This document shows positions 51,879 through 60,753 of a stretch of 64,000 nt of DNA, piece by piece. A model generated the notes under the pieces. It ran no database searches, was not told where the DNA came from, and was given only the letters and a program-made list of their open reading frames with translations. The stretch's first letter is position 1. Each line of letters opens with the position of its first letter. The DNA comes from Mesorhizobium sp. WSM3626 (GTDB lineage: Bacteria > Pseudomonadota > Alphaproteobacteria > Rhizobiales > Rhizobiaceae), in contig NZ_AZUY01000001.1 in the NCBI RefSeq assembly GCF_000513935.1, positions 68,552-132,551 on the forward strand. The letters are read 5' to 3'. The translations under genes and the position numbers were made by a program.

Positions 51879-52322
51879 TCAGCCCTGGCCGGCGAAATGG
51901 CTCTTCAATGCATTGAAGCCGCCTTGAAAAACATTGGTTCCCATGCCCTCGGCCAGCTTGTCGGCTTCCTCCGGGGCCGCGTCGAAACTGGCGGTCCATT
52001 CGGCATAGGTGCGGTTGCCGTCGGTGACGCGCCTGAGCTGCAGCGTCGCCTTGTGGTTGGTGAGCGGCTGCGGCGTTTCCAGGATGGAATAGCTGACCAG
52101 GAAATCGTCATCGGAAAAGTCGAGCAGTTTTTCGCGCAGGCGGGCGCCGCTGGCGAGCTGGAAGTTGCGCACGCAGCCGATCGTGCTGGCATCCTTGCCG
52201 TCCTCGATATGGCTCTCGACCATCCGCGGATGCCAGCCCGGCAGGCCGTTGAAGTCGCGTATGCGCGCCCAGACCTTTTCGACCGGCGCGTCGATGACGC
52301 TGGAGATGGTGACTTTCGCCAT
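51879..52322 (-). CDS. SRPBCC-family protein (CoxG/polyketide-cyclase-like)
   Basis: 147 residues with the START/Bet v1-like fold (VTISSVIDAPVEKVWARIRD, FNGLPGWHP). In Cox-type operons a CoxG of this family helps attach the enzyme to the membrane. Here it is the first structural gene, 11 bases before the FAD subunit. It could also be a substrate-binding cyclase. Confidence 0.8.
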   Translation of the reverse strand: MAKVTISSVIDAPVEKVWARIRDFNGLPGWHPRMVESHIEDGKDASTIGCVRNFQLASGARLREKLLDFSDDDFLVSYSILETPQPLTNHKATLQLRRVTDGNRTYAEWTASFDAAPEEADKLAEGMGTNVFQGGFNALKSHFAGQG

Positions 52323-52437
52323 AAAATGTTCCCTTCCGAATGATCGTTGCGGCAAGGGTAGGGCGCCAGAGCGGGCAGCGCTTATCAATGCGTCTTGAGC
52401 GTGTATCAACCAGTCTGAAAAACAGATGGCTGCCGGT

Positions 52438-53265
52438 TCAGGCCGTCGCCCGCGCGGCCTCGCGGTAGAGCGTCGGCGGCACGCCGACATGATCGCGGAA
52501 GAAGCGCGAGAAATTGCCTTGCGTGGTGAAGCCGAGATTGCAGGCGACAGAGATCAGCGGCTCCCGCGACCATTGCAACTGTCGCACCGCTTCCTCCATG
52601 CGCAGCGTGTTCCAGTAGACGTTGGGCGTCAGATTGGTCTGTTCCTTGAACAAGGCGAAGAAATGCGGCCTGGACAGGCCAACGGCGCGGGCGACGTCAT
52701 CGAAGGAGATGCGCTCGCAGACATTGGCCTTCATCAGCTGGATCGCCTTGCGGACGCGGAAATCCTGCATCGTGTTTATGCGGCAGCGCGCCTCCTGCGG
52801 TGCCGAAGCGTCGGCGGCATCGAGCACCGAGTCGATGAAGCGCTCGATCTCGTAATTGGCGACATCGTCGACGCTTTCATTGTCGGTGAGATGATCGAGC
52901 AGGCTGGCGGCGGCCTGGTGCAGCCAAGGTTCGAGCGCGATCGCCGCCTGCGAGAACAGCGGCGCGCCGGACGGCAGGTCGCGGCGCCGGCGCGCCCAGT
53001 CCGGGTCGATGTAGAAGGCCAGGAACAGGCCCGGCCTGCCATCCTGGGACAGGACGTGGCTATGCGGCTGGAGCGAGTTGATGCCGGCGGCGGTGCCCGG
53101 GCCGAGGCGGACCGTCTCGCGGCCGATTGTCATCTCGCCGGCGGTGCCTTCGAGCCAGATGATCAGATGTGCCTCGACATGGGCATGGGTGACGAAGTCG
53201 CTCGCGACATTCAGGACAGAAACATGTCCGAACCGGCCCCAGTAGAGCCTGATCGCTTCCGTCAT
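52438..53265 (-). CDS. AraC-family transcriptional regulator
   Basis: 275 residues. The N-terminal cupin-like sensor (THAHVEAHLIIWLEG) is followed by the C-terminal double HTH (ISFDDVARAVGLSRPHFFAL; NLGFTTQGNFSRFFRDHVGV). Lies upstream of, and on the same strand as, the molybdenum hydroxylase operon with a 115-bp gap, so it is the probable activator. GGGAGGA before ATG 53265. Confidence 0.87.
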   Translation of the reverse strand: MTEAIRLYWGRFGHVSVLNVASDFVTHAHVEAHLIIWLEGTAGEMTIGRETVRLGPGTAAGINSLQPHSHVLSQDGRPGLFLAFYIDPDWARRRRDLPSGAPLFSQAAIALEPWLHQAAASLLDHLTDNESVDDVANYEIERFIDSVLDAADASAPQEARCRINTMQDFRVRKAIQLMKANVCERISFDDVARAVGLSRPHFFALFKEQTNLTPNVYWNTLRMEEAVRQLQWSREPLISVACNLGFTTQGNFSRFFRDHVGVPPTLYREAARATA

Positions 53266-53476
53266 GGGTATATCCTCCCGCAAGCGACTGGCCTCCCTTC
53301 GCCTGCAGGGGGATTGTGCGGCTGAGTGCTGGCTCGCGTCAAGCTACGGTGCCGGGACGTGCGCTCGCAAGGGTTCTTGTCGACGGATTTTCAGACTGAG
53401 CGATAGGAGGCGAAAGGAATAGCGCTCCAGCACGGTGTTTCCAGCGGAGTGAGGCGTCGGTATTCCCTGGAACATC

Positions 53477-53530
53477 CCTCATCCGACCTCGCTTCGCGAG
53501 GCCACCTTCCCCCACAAGGGGGGAGGAGGA
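53477..53530. repeat. RIME-like intergenic palindromic repeat, copy 3
   Basis: Two hairpins in series: CCTCGC-TTC-GCGAGG (53487-53501), then CCTTCCCCC-ACA-AGGGGGGAGG. This CATCCGACCTCGCTTCG-type element resembles large palindromic intergenic repeats of rhizobia. It lies just after the permease stop (minus strand) and could end its transcript. Confidence 0.75.
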
Positions 53531-53537
53531 TGCAGCG

Positions 53538-54536
53538 CTAGTCGCTGCGCCTGAAATTGCGGATGCGGTCGAACAGAACCGCCAGCAGGATGGCGCCGCC
53601 GATGAAGGTGCCTTGCCAGAAGGCATTGATGCCAAGCAGGCCAAGGCTGTTGCGGATCACCTCGATGAGGGCAGCACCGACGATGGCGCCAAAGGCGGTG
53701 CCGACGCCGCCGGCCAGATTGGCGCCGCCGATGACGGTGGCGGCGATCACTTGCAGTTCCATGCCGTTGCCGAGATTGGTGGTGACGGCGCCGAGCCAGC
53801 CGGTCTCGATGATGCCGGCAATACCGGCCGACAGCGCCGAGATCATGTAGACGGCGACCTTGATCTGGCGCACCGGCACGCCGGTCAGCGTCGCGGCGTG
53901 CTCGTTGCCGCCAATGGCGAAGATATGGCGGCCGAACTTCGTCCAGCGCAGGATGAAACCGGTGATCAGCGCCAGCAGGATCATGTAGAGCACCGGATTG
54001 GCGATGCCGAACACCCAGGCGCCGCCGCCAAGCGCCAGCAGCTTGTCGTGGTCCGGCCCGAACTGGAAGACGACGGTGTTGTTGGAGGCGACCATGGCAA
54101 GGCTGCGGGCGATCGACAGCATGCCGAGCGTCACCACGAAGGGCGGAAAGCCCAGGTAGGCGATAAAAATGCCGTTGAAGGCACCAATGACGAGCGCGGT
54201 GGCGATCGAGGCCAGAATGCCGATCTCGATCGAATAGCCGGCATGCATGGTGACGGCCAGCACCATCGAGCACAGGCACAGCACCGAGCCGACCGACAGG
54301 TCGATGCCGCCGGTGATGATGACGAAGGTCATGCCGAGCGCGACGATGGCGACGAAGGTGATGTTGCGGGTGATGTTGTAGAGGTTCTTCGAGGTGGCGA
54401 AGGCGTCGGTGGCGAAGGACAGGAAAATACAGGCCAGGATGACGGCGATCACCACCCAGAAAGTCTGGCTGGAGAACAGGCGCGACAGGAAGCTGTGCTG
54501 CTTCTGCGCAATCGTCTGGTCAACGGTGACTGCCAT
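53538..54536 (-). CDS. sugar ABC permease, RbsC-like
   Basis: 332 residues, 8-10 helices. ALGMTFVIITGGIDLSVGSV, FVVTLGMLSIARSLAMVASN, AIGGNEHAATLTGVPVR, VIGGANLAGGVGTAFGAIVG. Pairs with the ATPase encoded just upstream on the same strand; the binding protein is divergently transcribed at 55780. Confidence 0.87.
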   Translation of the reverse strand: MAVTVDQTIAQKQHSFLSRLFSSQTFWVVIAVILACIFLSFATDAFATSKNLYNITRNITFVAIVALGMTFVIITGGIDLSVGSVLCLCSMVLAVTMHAGYSIEIGILASIATALVIGAFNGIFIAYLGFPPFVVTLGMLSIARSLAMVASNNTVVFQFGPDHDKLLALGGGAWVFGIANPVLYMILLALITGFILRWTKFGRHIFAIGGNEHAATLTGVPVRQIKVAVYMISALSAGIAGIIETGWLGAVTTNLGNGMELQVIAATVIGGANLAGGVGTAFGAIVGAALIEVIRNSLGLLGINAFWQGTFIGGAILLAVLFDRIRNFRRSD

Positions 54537-54588
54537 TATAGACCTTTCCTGCGCTGCCGATGCGCGGTGAAATCCGGGTTCGCCATGG

Positions 54589-55332
54589 TCATGCCACCTG
54601 CTCGATGGCGCCGGTGATCAGCCCGGTGACTTCCTCGGGCGAACTCAACGCGATCGCCTTGTCGGCGACCTTCCTGCCGCGCCGCATGACGATGACGCGG
54701 TCGGCGACGTCGAAGACGTCGGGCATGCGGTGGCTGATCAGCACCACCGCGATGCCCTGGTCGCGCAGATGACGGATGAGGTTCAAGACTTCGGCGACCT
54801 GCCGCACCGAGATTGCCGCCGTCGGCTCGTCCATCAGAACGATCTTGGCCTGTGACAGCATGGTGCGGGCGATCGCCACCGCCTGGCGCTGTCCGCCCGA
54901 CATCTGCTTGACGAGGTCGCGCGGGCGGGTCTCGGATTTCAACTCGGCGAAGATCTGACCGGCGCGCTTGTACATGGCGGCATAGTCGAGGATGCGGAAC
55001 GGGCCGACGCCACGGCGCAATTCGCGCCCGAGATAGACATTGGCCGCCGCCGTCAGATTGTTGCAGAGCGCCAGGTCCTGGTGGACGATCTCGATGCCGT
55101 GCTGGCGCGCCTCGACAGGCTTGTGCAGGATCAGTTCCTTGTCATCCATCCGCATCGTGCCGTGGCTCGGCCGGAAGTTGCCGGCTATCATCTTGACCAG
55201 CGTCGACTTGCCGGCGCCATTGTCGCCCATCAGGCCGACAACCTGGCCCGGTTCGATCGACAGCGACACGTCGTTGACAGCCTGGATGGCGCCAAAATGC
55301 TTCGAGATGTTGGTGAGTTCGAGAACCGCCAC
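54589..55332 (-). CDS. sugar ABC ATPase, single-domain (FrcA-like)
   Basis: 247 residues from GTG 55332, which has GGGAGG nine bases upstream. Walker A GDNGAGKST, signature MSGGQRQAVAIAR, Walker B IVLMDEPTAAISV, H-loop SHRMPDV. First gene of the minus-strand pair; its promoter must lie in the gap that also drives the binding protein. Confidence 0.87.
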   Translation of the reverse strand: MAVLELTNISKHFGAIQAVNDVSLSIEPGQVVGLMGDNGAGKSTLVKMIAGNFRPSHGTMRMDDKELILHKPVEARQHGIEIVHQDLALCNNLTAAANVYLGRELRRGVGPFRILDYAAMYKRAGQIFAELKSETRPRDLVKQMSGGQRQAVAIARTMLSQAKIVLMDEPTAAISVRQVAEVLNLIRHLRDQGIAVVLISHRMPDVFDVADRVIVMRRGRKVADKAIALSSPEEVTGLITGAIEQVA

Positions 55333-55779
55333 CAGTCTTTGCCTCCCATGTCTGGCCCCTCCGCCCAAGGACAGGCGACGGCTTCCATTGGCTTTCCCCA
55401 GCTCCTCCCGGGGACAGCGATGCGGTCATTTACGCGAATGGCGTCGCGGGCGTCAATTGTCGAACAGGCAATTGTCAGACGAATAGTGCAGTACTGTTTT
55501 GAAAAATCCGTTTTGTAGGACAAATAGCAATTGACGTTGGCTGCAAGCCGATATTAGTTGAGCGTCGGAGGAAGACATGCCGGCTTTGACGATGCCATCG
55601 ACGCGCTACCGGTAGAAGGGCTTTGGCGATCTGCCGGCGTCATCGCTGAGCTGGTCGCATCTGAAAATACTTATCGGCCTAGCCGGATTGAATGAGCGCA
55701 CGCGTCTCAGTCATCTCGCATCCGGGCTGGTTTGTGTGGCGGGCACGCCGTGTCCGTCTGTTTCCAAGGGAGGACTGAC
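55333..55779. other. 447-bp divergent gap with repressor-like sites
   Basis: No gene. The AT-rich part (55450-55550) carries the operator-like palindromes listed separately; the rest shows nothing recognisable. Confidence 0.6.
55456..55526. promoter_or_regulatory. GntR/FadR-type operator cluster
   Basis: Two ATTGTC-N-rAC half-palindromes (ATTGTCGAACAGG at 55456; ATTGTCAGACGAAT at 55471) and TTTGTAGGACAAA (55512-55524). They resemble the perfect ATTGTC-T-GACAAT at 58769-58781. Likely binding sites for the GntR pair encoded downstream. Confidence 0.6.
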
Positions 55780-56769
55780 ATGAGGAAAACAGTATTGCTC
55801 GCCGCCGTCGCCGCCATGGCGTTGGGCGCCGGGCCGGCTTTGGCCAAGAAGCAACTCGTCATCGTGGTGAAAGGTCTCGACAATCCGTTCTTCGAAGCCA
55901 TCCATCAGGGTTGCGAGAAGTGGAACAAGGAAAACGCCAGCTCGGAATATGCATGCTTCTACACCGGTCCGGCATCGACTTCCGACGAGGCCGGCGAGGC
56001 GCAGATCGTGCAGGATATGCTGAGCAAGGCCGACACGGTGGCGATGGCGATCTCGCCGTCCAACGCGCCGCTGATCGCGCAGACGATCAAGAGCGCCAAT
56101 CCGTCGATCCCGATCATGACCGTCGACGCCGACCTCGCCAAGGAGGACGCGGCACTGCGCAAGACCTATCTCGGCACCGACAACTATCTGATGGGGAAGA
56201 AGATCGGCGAGTACATCAAGAAGGCCAAGCCGAATGGTGGCACGATCTGCACCATCGAGGGCAATCCCGCGGCGGACAACATCCTGCGCCGCGCGCAAGG
56301 CATGCGCGACGCGCTGACAGGCAAGGAAGGCCTCACGGCACTTGCCGGCGAAGGCGGCTGGACGGAAGTCGCCGGCTGCCCGGTGTTCACCAATGACGAC
56401 GGCGCCAAGGGCGTTCAGGCGATGACCGACATCCTCGCCGCCAACCCCAAGCTCGATGCGTTCGGCATCATGGGCGGCTGGCCGCTGTTCGGCGCGCCGC
56501 AGCCCTATCGCGACCTGGTCGGACCGCTGAAGGACCGGCTGGCAAAGAACGACTTCGTCATCGGCGCCGCCGACACGATCGGCGACGAGGTGGCGATCGC
56601 CAGGGATGGCCTTGTCACCGCGCTGGTCGGCCAGCGGCCTTTCGAAATGGGTTACAAGGCGCCATCGGTGATGATCGACCTGATCGAAGGCAAGAAGGTC
56701 GACGATCCGGTGTTCACCGGTCTCGACGAATGCACCAAGGACACGGTCGATACCTGCATCCAGAAATAG
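55780..56769 (+). CDS. sugar ABC substrate-binding protein, RbsB-like
   Basis: 329 residues with a Sec signal (MRKTVLLAAVAAMALGAGP, cleavage ALA-KK). Mature start LVIVVKGLDNPFFEAIHQGC, then DTVAMAISPSNAPLIAQTIK and IPIMTVDADLAKEDAALRKT. It belongs with the divergent permease/ATPase pair. Six cysteines suggest disulfides. CAAGGGAGGACTGAC precedes the ATG. A terminator follows. Confidence 0.87.
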   Translation: MRKTVLLAAVAAMALGAGPALAKKQLVIVVKGLDNPFFEAIHQGCEKWNKENASSEYACFYTGPASTSDEAGEAQIVQDMLSKADTVAMAISPSNAPLIAQTIKSANPSIPIMTVDADLAKEDAALRKTYLGTDNYLMGKKIGEYIKKAKPNGGTICTIEGNPAADNILRRAQGMRDALTGKEGLTALAGEGGWTEVAGCPVFTNDDGAKGVQAMTDILAANPKLDAFGIMGGWPLFGAPQPYRDLVGPLKDRLAKNDFVIGAADTIGDEVAIARDGLVTALVGQRPFEMGYKAPSVMIDLIEGKKVDDPVFTGLDECTKDTVDTCIQK

Positions 56770-56778
56770 GCCGAGATT

Positions 56779-56807
56779 CGGGGCGCTCGCCAACGGGCGC
56801 CCCGTTT
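56779..56807 (+). terminator. Rho-independent terminator
   Basis: CGGGGCGC/GCGCCCCG stem followed by TTT, 10 bases after the binding-protein stop. Confidence 0.75.
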
Positions 56808-56953
56808 CCTCCAATTCTTCAACAGGACGCCTTGGTTGGGGCAGCAGGCTCCGGCTTTGACGCGTCCGTGGTTTGGATTTTCGGCAACGGATCGGTGCGC
56901 CGCGCGGGTTCAGATCAATCCGGGTGACGGGCGGCCGACCTATTGGAACGTGG

Positions 56954-57736
56954 ATGCCGGACGAGAAGGCAAAGAGAAAAGCCGGCCGAGCCAAGGCGCA
57001 AGCCAGTGGCGATCCGGCAGCATTGCGCAGGGCGGATGCGGCGCACTTTCCCGGGTCCAGCGTCCATGCCTCGCTCGCCAGCGAGATTGGCCTCAGGATC
57101 GTGCGCGGCGACTACCCGCCTGGCAGCATTCTGCCCAATGAGGCCAAATGGGCCGAAACCTTCAATGTCAGCCGTTCGGCGGTGCGCGAGGCGATCAAAA
57201 TGCTGATGGCCAAGAGCCTTTTGGCGTCGCGCCCCAAGATCGGCAGCTGGGTCGAGCCGAAGGAGCGCTGGAACCTGCTCGACCGCGACGTGCTAGCCTG
57301 GTACGCGACCGCGCCGGATCGCGAGGCGTTTCTGCGCATCGTTCAGGAGTTCCGCCACATCATCGAACCGGAGGCGTCCGCCTTCGCCGCCATGCGGCGT
57401 AGCGACGAGCAGATGGCCGAGATCAGCCTGGCTTGCCGCGAGATGGGCGAGGCGGCCAACCTGCCCGAGCGCATTCGTGCCGACACGCGTTTTCATCTCG
57501 CCATCCTGCGGGCCTCGGGCAACGACCTTCTGGTGCCGCTCGGCGTGCTGATCGAATCGGCGCTCGACCATCTCTTCGTCTTCACCACGCGCCAGGTCGG
57601 CGATCAGCGGCGGGCGCAGAAACTGCACGAGGCGATCGAGAAGAGCATCCGCCTGCAGCGGCCCGCGGCGGCGCGCAACGCCGTGCACAAGCTGCTTGCC
57701 GACACCGATGAGGGGATCGGAAGGGGCCGGCGGTAA
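56954..57736 (+). CDS. GntR-family (FadR subgroup) regulator, copy 1
   Basis: 260 residues. Winged HTH (RIVRGDYPPGSILPNEAKWA; VSRSAVREAIKMLMAKSLL, about residues 47-90) and a helical FCD effector domain (EFRHIIEPEASAFAAMRR; DTRFHLAILRASGN with metal-type Asp and His). Nearly duplicate of the regulator at 59815. A terminator separates it from the binding-protein gene. Probably represses the adjacent importer and dehydrogenase genes through ATTGTC-N-GACAAT sites. Confidence 0.88.
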   Translation: MPDEKAKRKAGRAKAQASGDPAALRRADAAHFPGSSVHASLASEIGLRIVRGDYPPGSILPNEAKWAETFNVSRSAVREAIKMLMAKSLLASRPKIGSWVEPKERWNLLDRDVLAWYATAPDREAFLRIVQEFRHIIEPEASAFAAMRRSDEQMAEISLACREMGEAANLPERIRADTRFHLAILRASGNDLLVPLGVLIESALDHLFVFTTRQVGDQRRAQKLHEAIEKSIRLQRPAAARNAVHKLLADTDEGIGRGRR

Positions 57737-57757
57737 GGCCCGCCGGCGGTTCGGGTC

Positions 57758-58696
57758 TCAGATCGTCTGCTTCTTTCCGTCCTTCATCGGCATCAGGTCG
57801 ACGCCATTCACTTTGGCGATGTGCGTGGCCAGCATCGGCACGAACTGCTCGACCGGACCGGTTGCGTGGGCGCCGGCGAAGGAGTTCTTGGTGGCGTTGC
57901 CGAGCGGGTTGGCGATGCCGGCCGCACCGGCCATCGATTCCAGATAGGTCAGGTCCTTGAAGGCGTTGGCGATGGTGAATTTGTGGGCGTCGCGGTCGCC
58001 TTCCAGCGTCCAGCGCATGAACGTCTGGTAGAAACCGCAATCCATGCGGCCGTTGCGGATGACGCTGTCGAAACGCGGCGGCGAGATGCCGACCTTCTCG
58101 GCCAGGGCCAATGCCTCGGAATAGATCGCGGCATAACCCAGCGAGATGAAATTGTTGAGCAGCTTCATGCGGTGGCCGTCGCCGGTGTCGCCGATATGAA
58201 CGATGCGGCCGGCCCAGGTGTCGATCACCGGCTTGACCCTGGCGAAGACGGCGTCGGGCGCGCCGACCATGGCGTCGAGCGTGCCTTCCCAGGCTTCCTT
58301 CGGGGTGCGGCTGAGCGGGGCGTCGACATAGTCGACGCCAAGCGCGTTGAGTTCTGCGGCAAGTGCAACCGTCGAGACCGGATCTGAGGTGGAGCAGTCG
58401 ACGACGACCGACCCCTTCTTCAACCCCTCCTTGAGGCCGCCGGGACCGCGAATAATGGCCTCCACCTCGCGCGAGCCGGTGACGCAGATGAAGACAATAT
58501 CGGATGCCGCCGCCACGTCGCGGGAGGTCGATGCCTCGTGGGCGCCTCGGCCGAGAAGATCCTCCGCCGGCTTGCGGTTTTTCCGGCCGAGGAAGGTCAG
58601 GGAATACCCCTTGTCGACGATGTTCTTGGCGATGCCGTGACCCATCAGGCCAAGGCCAACAAAGCCGATCTTCTCGCTGGTGGCGGTGGTGTTCAT
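57758..58696 (-). CDS. NAD(P)-dependent 3-hydroxyacid dehydrogenase (GlxR/HIBADH-like)
   Basis: 312 residues. N-terminal IGFVGLGLMGHGIAKNIVDK (Rossmann), PLSRTPKEAWEG substrate loop and GDGHRMKLLNNF with the catalytic Lys. Relatives reduce tartronate semialdehyde or oxidise 3-hydroxyisobutyrate. Divergent from the SDR epimerase gene with two palindromes between. Converges on the GntR copy 1 gene (21-base gap). Confidence 0.85.
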   Translation of the reverse strand: MNTTATSEKIGFVGLGLMGHGIAKNIVDKGYSLTFLGRKNRKPAEDLLGRGAHEASTSRDVAAASDIVFICVTGSREVEAIIRGPGGLKEGLKKGSVVVDCSTSDPVSTVALAAELNALGVDYVDAPLSRTPKEAWEGTLDAMVGAPDAVFARVKPVIDTWAGRIVHIGDTGDGHRMKLLNNFISLGYAAIYSEALALAEKVGISPPRFDSVIRNGRMDCGFYQTFMRWTLEGDRDAHKFTIANAFKDLTYLESMAGAAGIANPLGNATKNSFAGAHATGPVEQFVPMLATHIAKVNGVDLMPMKDGKKQTI

Positions 58697-58716
58697 GCTA
58701 GCTGTCCTGTTTTGCG

Positions 58717-58781
58717 ATTATCGATAATGTTGCCGCTGTTTTAGCCATAGACGGTTGCAGAAAGCAATATTGTCTGACAAT
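58717..58781. promoter_or_regulatory. divergent operators for GntR regulators
   Basis: Two perfect palindromes: ATTATCGATAAT (58717-58728) and ATTGTC-T-GACAAT (58769-58781). They lie in the 120-bp gap between divergent dehydrogenase and epimerase genes, where a FadR-type dimer could regulate both. Confidence 0.7.
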
Positions 58782-58816
58782 ACACGTCAATCCCAGGACT
58801 TTCGTGGAGACCAGAA

Positions 58817-59713
58817 ATGACGAAGCGGATCATGTTCACCGGCGGCAGCGGCAAGGCTGGGCGCCATGTCGTGCAATATCTGGTGGAGCAGGGCTGCCAG
58901 GTGCTCAACATCGACACCAGGCCGCTCGACAATCCCAAGGTGCGCACGCTGATCACCGACATCACCGACAGCGGCCAGGTGTTCAACGCGCTGTCGAGCT
59001 ATATGGGGCTGCACGAATTCGATCCGTCGCTACGGCCGCAGCCGGTCGACGCCGTGGTGCATTTCGCCGCGATCCCACGCATCATGATCACGCCCGACAA
59101 CGAGGTGTTCCGCATCAACGCGATGGGCACCTACAATGTCATCGAAGCCGCGGTGAAGCTCGGCATCCGCAAGGTGATCATCGCTTCCAGCGAGACGACC
59201 TACGGCCTGGTGTTCGCCAACGAACCACGCGACCCCACGCATTTCCCGCTCGACGAAGATTACGATGTCGATCCAATGGACAGCTATGCGCTGTCCAAGA
59301 TCGTCAACGAGAAGACGGCGCGCGCCTTCGCGCAGCGCAATGGCACAGACATCTATGCCTTGCGCATCGGCAACGTCATCGAGCCGCATGAGTATTCGCT
59401 GTTTCCGAAATGGTTCGCCGATCCGGGCTTTCGCAAACGTATTGCCTGGAGCTACATCGACGCGCGCGACCTGGGGCAGATCACGCTGCGCGCCGTCGAG
59501 AAGGACGGGCTGGGCTACCAGGTGTTCAATGCCGCCAATGACGACACCTCGTCCGATCTGCCGACCGCCGAACTCCTGAAGCGGTTCTATCCCGGCGTGC
59601 CGGTCAAGAGCGAACTCGGTGAATATGAGACGCTGCTGTCGAACCGCAAGGCGCGTGACATGCTCGGCTTCCGGCCCGAGCATAGCTGGCGCAAATACGT
59701 CAAGACAGCCTGA
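58817..59713 (+). CDS. NAD-dependent epimerase/dehydratase (extended SDR)
   Basis: 298 residues. GGSGKAGRH nucleotide-binding motif, VVHFAAIPRI, and the catalytic YALSK (with upstream Ser in IASSET). It resembles sugar epimerases and uronate-dehydrogenase-like enzymes. Placed between two GntR regulators with a shared operator, so it likely acts on the sugar brought in by the adjacent importer. Confidence 0.83.
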   Translation: MTKRIMFTGGSGKAGRHVVQYLVEQGCQVLNIDTRPLDNPKVRTLITDITDSGQVFNALSSYMGLHEFDPSLRPQPVDAVVHFAAIPRIMITPDNEVFRINAMGTYNVIEAAVKLGIRKVIIASSETTYGLVFANEPRDPTHFPLDEDYDVDPMDSYALSKIVNEKTARAFAQRNGTDIYALRIGNVIEPHEYSLFPKWFADPGFRKRIAWSYIDARDLGQITLRAVEKDGLGYQVFNAANDDTSSDLPTAELLKRFYPGVPVKSELGEYETLLSNRKARDMLGFRPEHSWRKYVKTA

Positions 59714-59814
59714 GCGTGGTCGAATCACGGCTGGGTTGTGCATAGAAGCCGGCTTTGCCGCCCCACGGCCGCACCGCGCTTGACAGCTTCCCTAAACCGG
59801 CCTTTCTGGAACTC

Positions 59815-60591
59815 ATGCGGGACGCGAGGCCGAACAAGGAAAAATCGCCCAAAAAGGCTGTAGCCGCCGAGCGCCCGACCGGCGCTCGCCGGCCCGACGC
59901 GGCGCGTATCCCGGGCTCCAGTGTGCATGCGTCGCTGGCGAGCGAGATTGGGCTGCGGATCGTGCGCGGCGACTATCCGCCCGGCACCATCCTGCCCAAT
60001 GAAGCCAAATGGTCGGAGACCTTCAGCGTCAGCCGGTCGGCGGTGCGCGAGGCGATCAAGATGCTGATGGCCAAGAGCCTGTTGGCATCGCGCCCCAAGA
60101 TCGGCAGTTGGGTCGAACCGAAGGAACGCTGGAACCTGCTCGACCGCGATGTGCTTGCCTGGTACGCGACGTCGCCGGACCGCGAGGTGTTCTTGAGGAC
60201 GGTGCAGGAATTCCGCCACATCATCGAGCCGGAAGCGACCGCCTTTGCCGCCATGCGGCGGACCGACGAGCAGATGGCCGAGATCAGCCAGGCCTGCCGG
60301 GAGATGGGCGAGGCGAAAAGTTTGCAGGAACGGACCCGCGCCGACACCCGCTTCCACCTCGCCATCCTGCGCGCCTCGGGCAATGATCTGCTGGTGCCGC
60401 TCGGCGTGCTGATCGAATCCGCCTTCGATCACCTGTTCACCTACACGACCCGGGAACTCGACGATTTGCAGCTCGCCCAGAAGATGCACGAGGCAATCGA
60501 AAAGAATATCCGCCTGCAGCGGCCCGATGCGGCGCGCAATGCCGTGCGCAAGCTGCTGGCCAATACCGACAACGTCATACGTTCGCGGTAG
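59815..60591 (+). CDS. GntR-family (FadR subgroup) regulator, copy 2
   Basis: 258 residues, clearly paralogous to copy 1: the whole HTH (RIVRGDYPPGTILPNEAKWS; VSRSAVREAIKMLMAKSLL) and FCD domain are nearly identical, with differences mainly in the N-terminal 35 residues. ATG 59815 is used. It follows the epimerase by 101 bases. Retention of both copies suggests two effectors or cross-regulation. Confidence 0.88.
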   Translation: MRDARPNKEKSPKKAVAAERPTGARRPDAARIPGSSVHASLASEIGLRIVRGDYPPGTILPNEAKWSETFSVSRSAVREAIKMLMAKSLLASRPKIGSWVEPKERWNLLDRDVLAWYATSPDREVFLRTVQEFRHIIEPEATAFAAMRRTDEQMAEISQACREMGEAKSLQERTRADTRFHLAILRASGNDLLVPLGVLIESAFDHLFTYTTRELDDLQLAQKMHEAIEKNIRLQRPDAARNAVRKLLANTDNVIRSR

Positions 60592-60753
60592 AATTCACCG
60601 GCACAGCCATTCGGCACCCAGGCGTTTCCGCCTTGCAGGCCGTCGAAGCAAATTCAGGCCGGCACCGCCAAAAATTCGAACGCCTGTGTCGGATGGGCTG
60701 TGCGGTCCACGTCCTTGGGGTATCGAACAGGAAACCAGGAAGGAGAATTTGAC

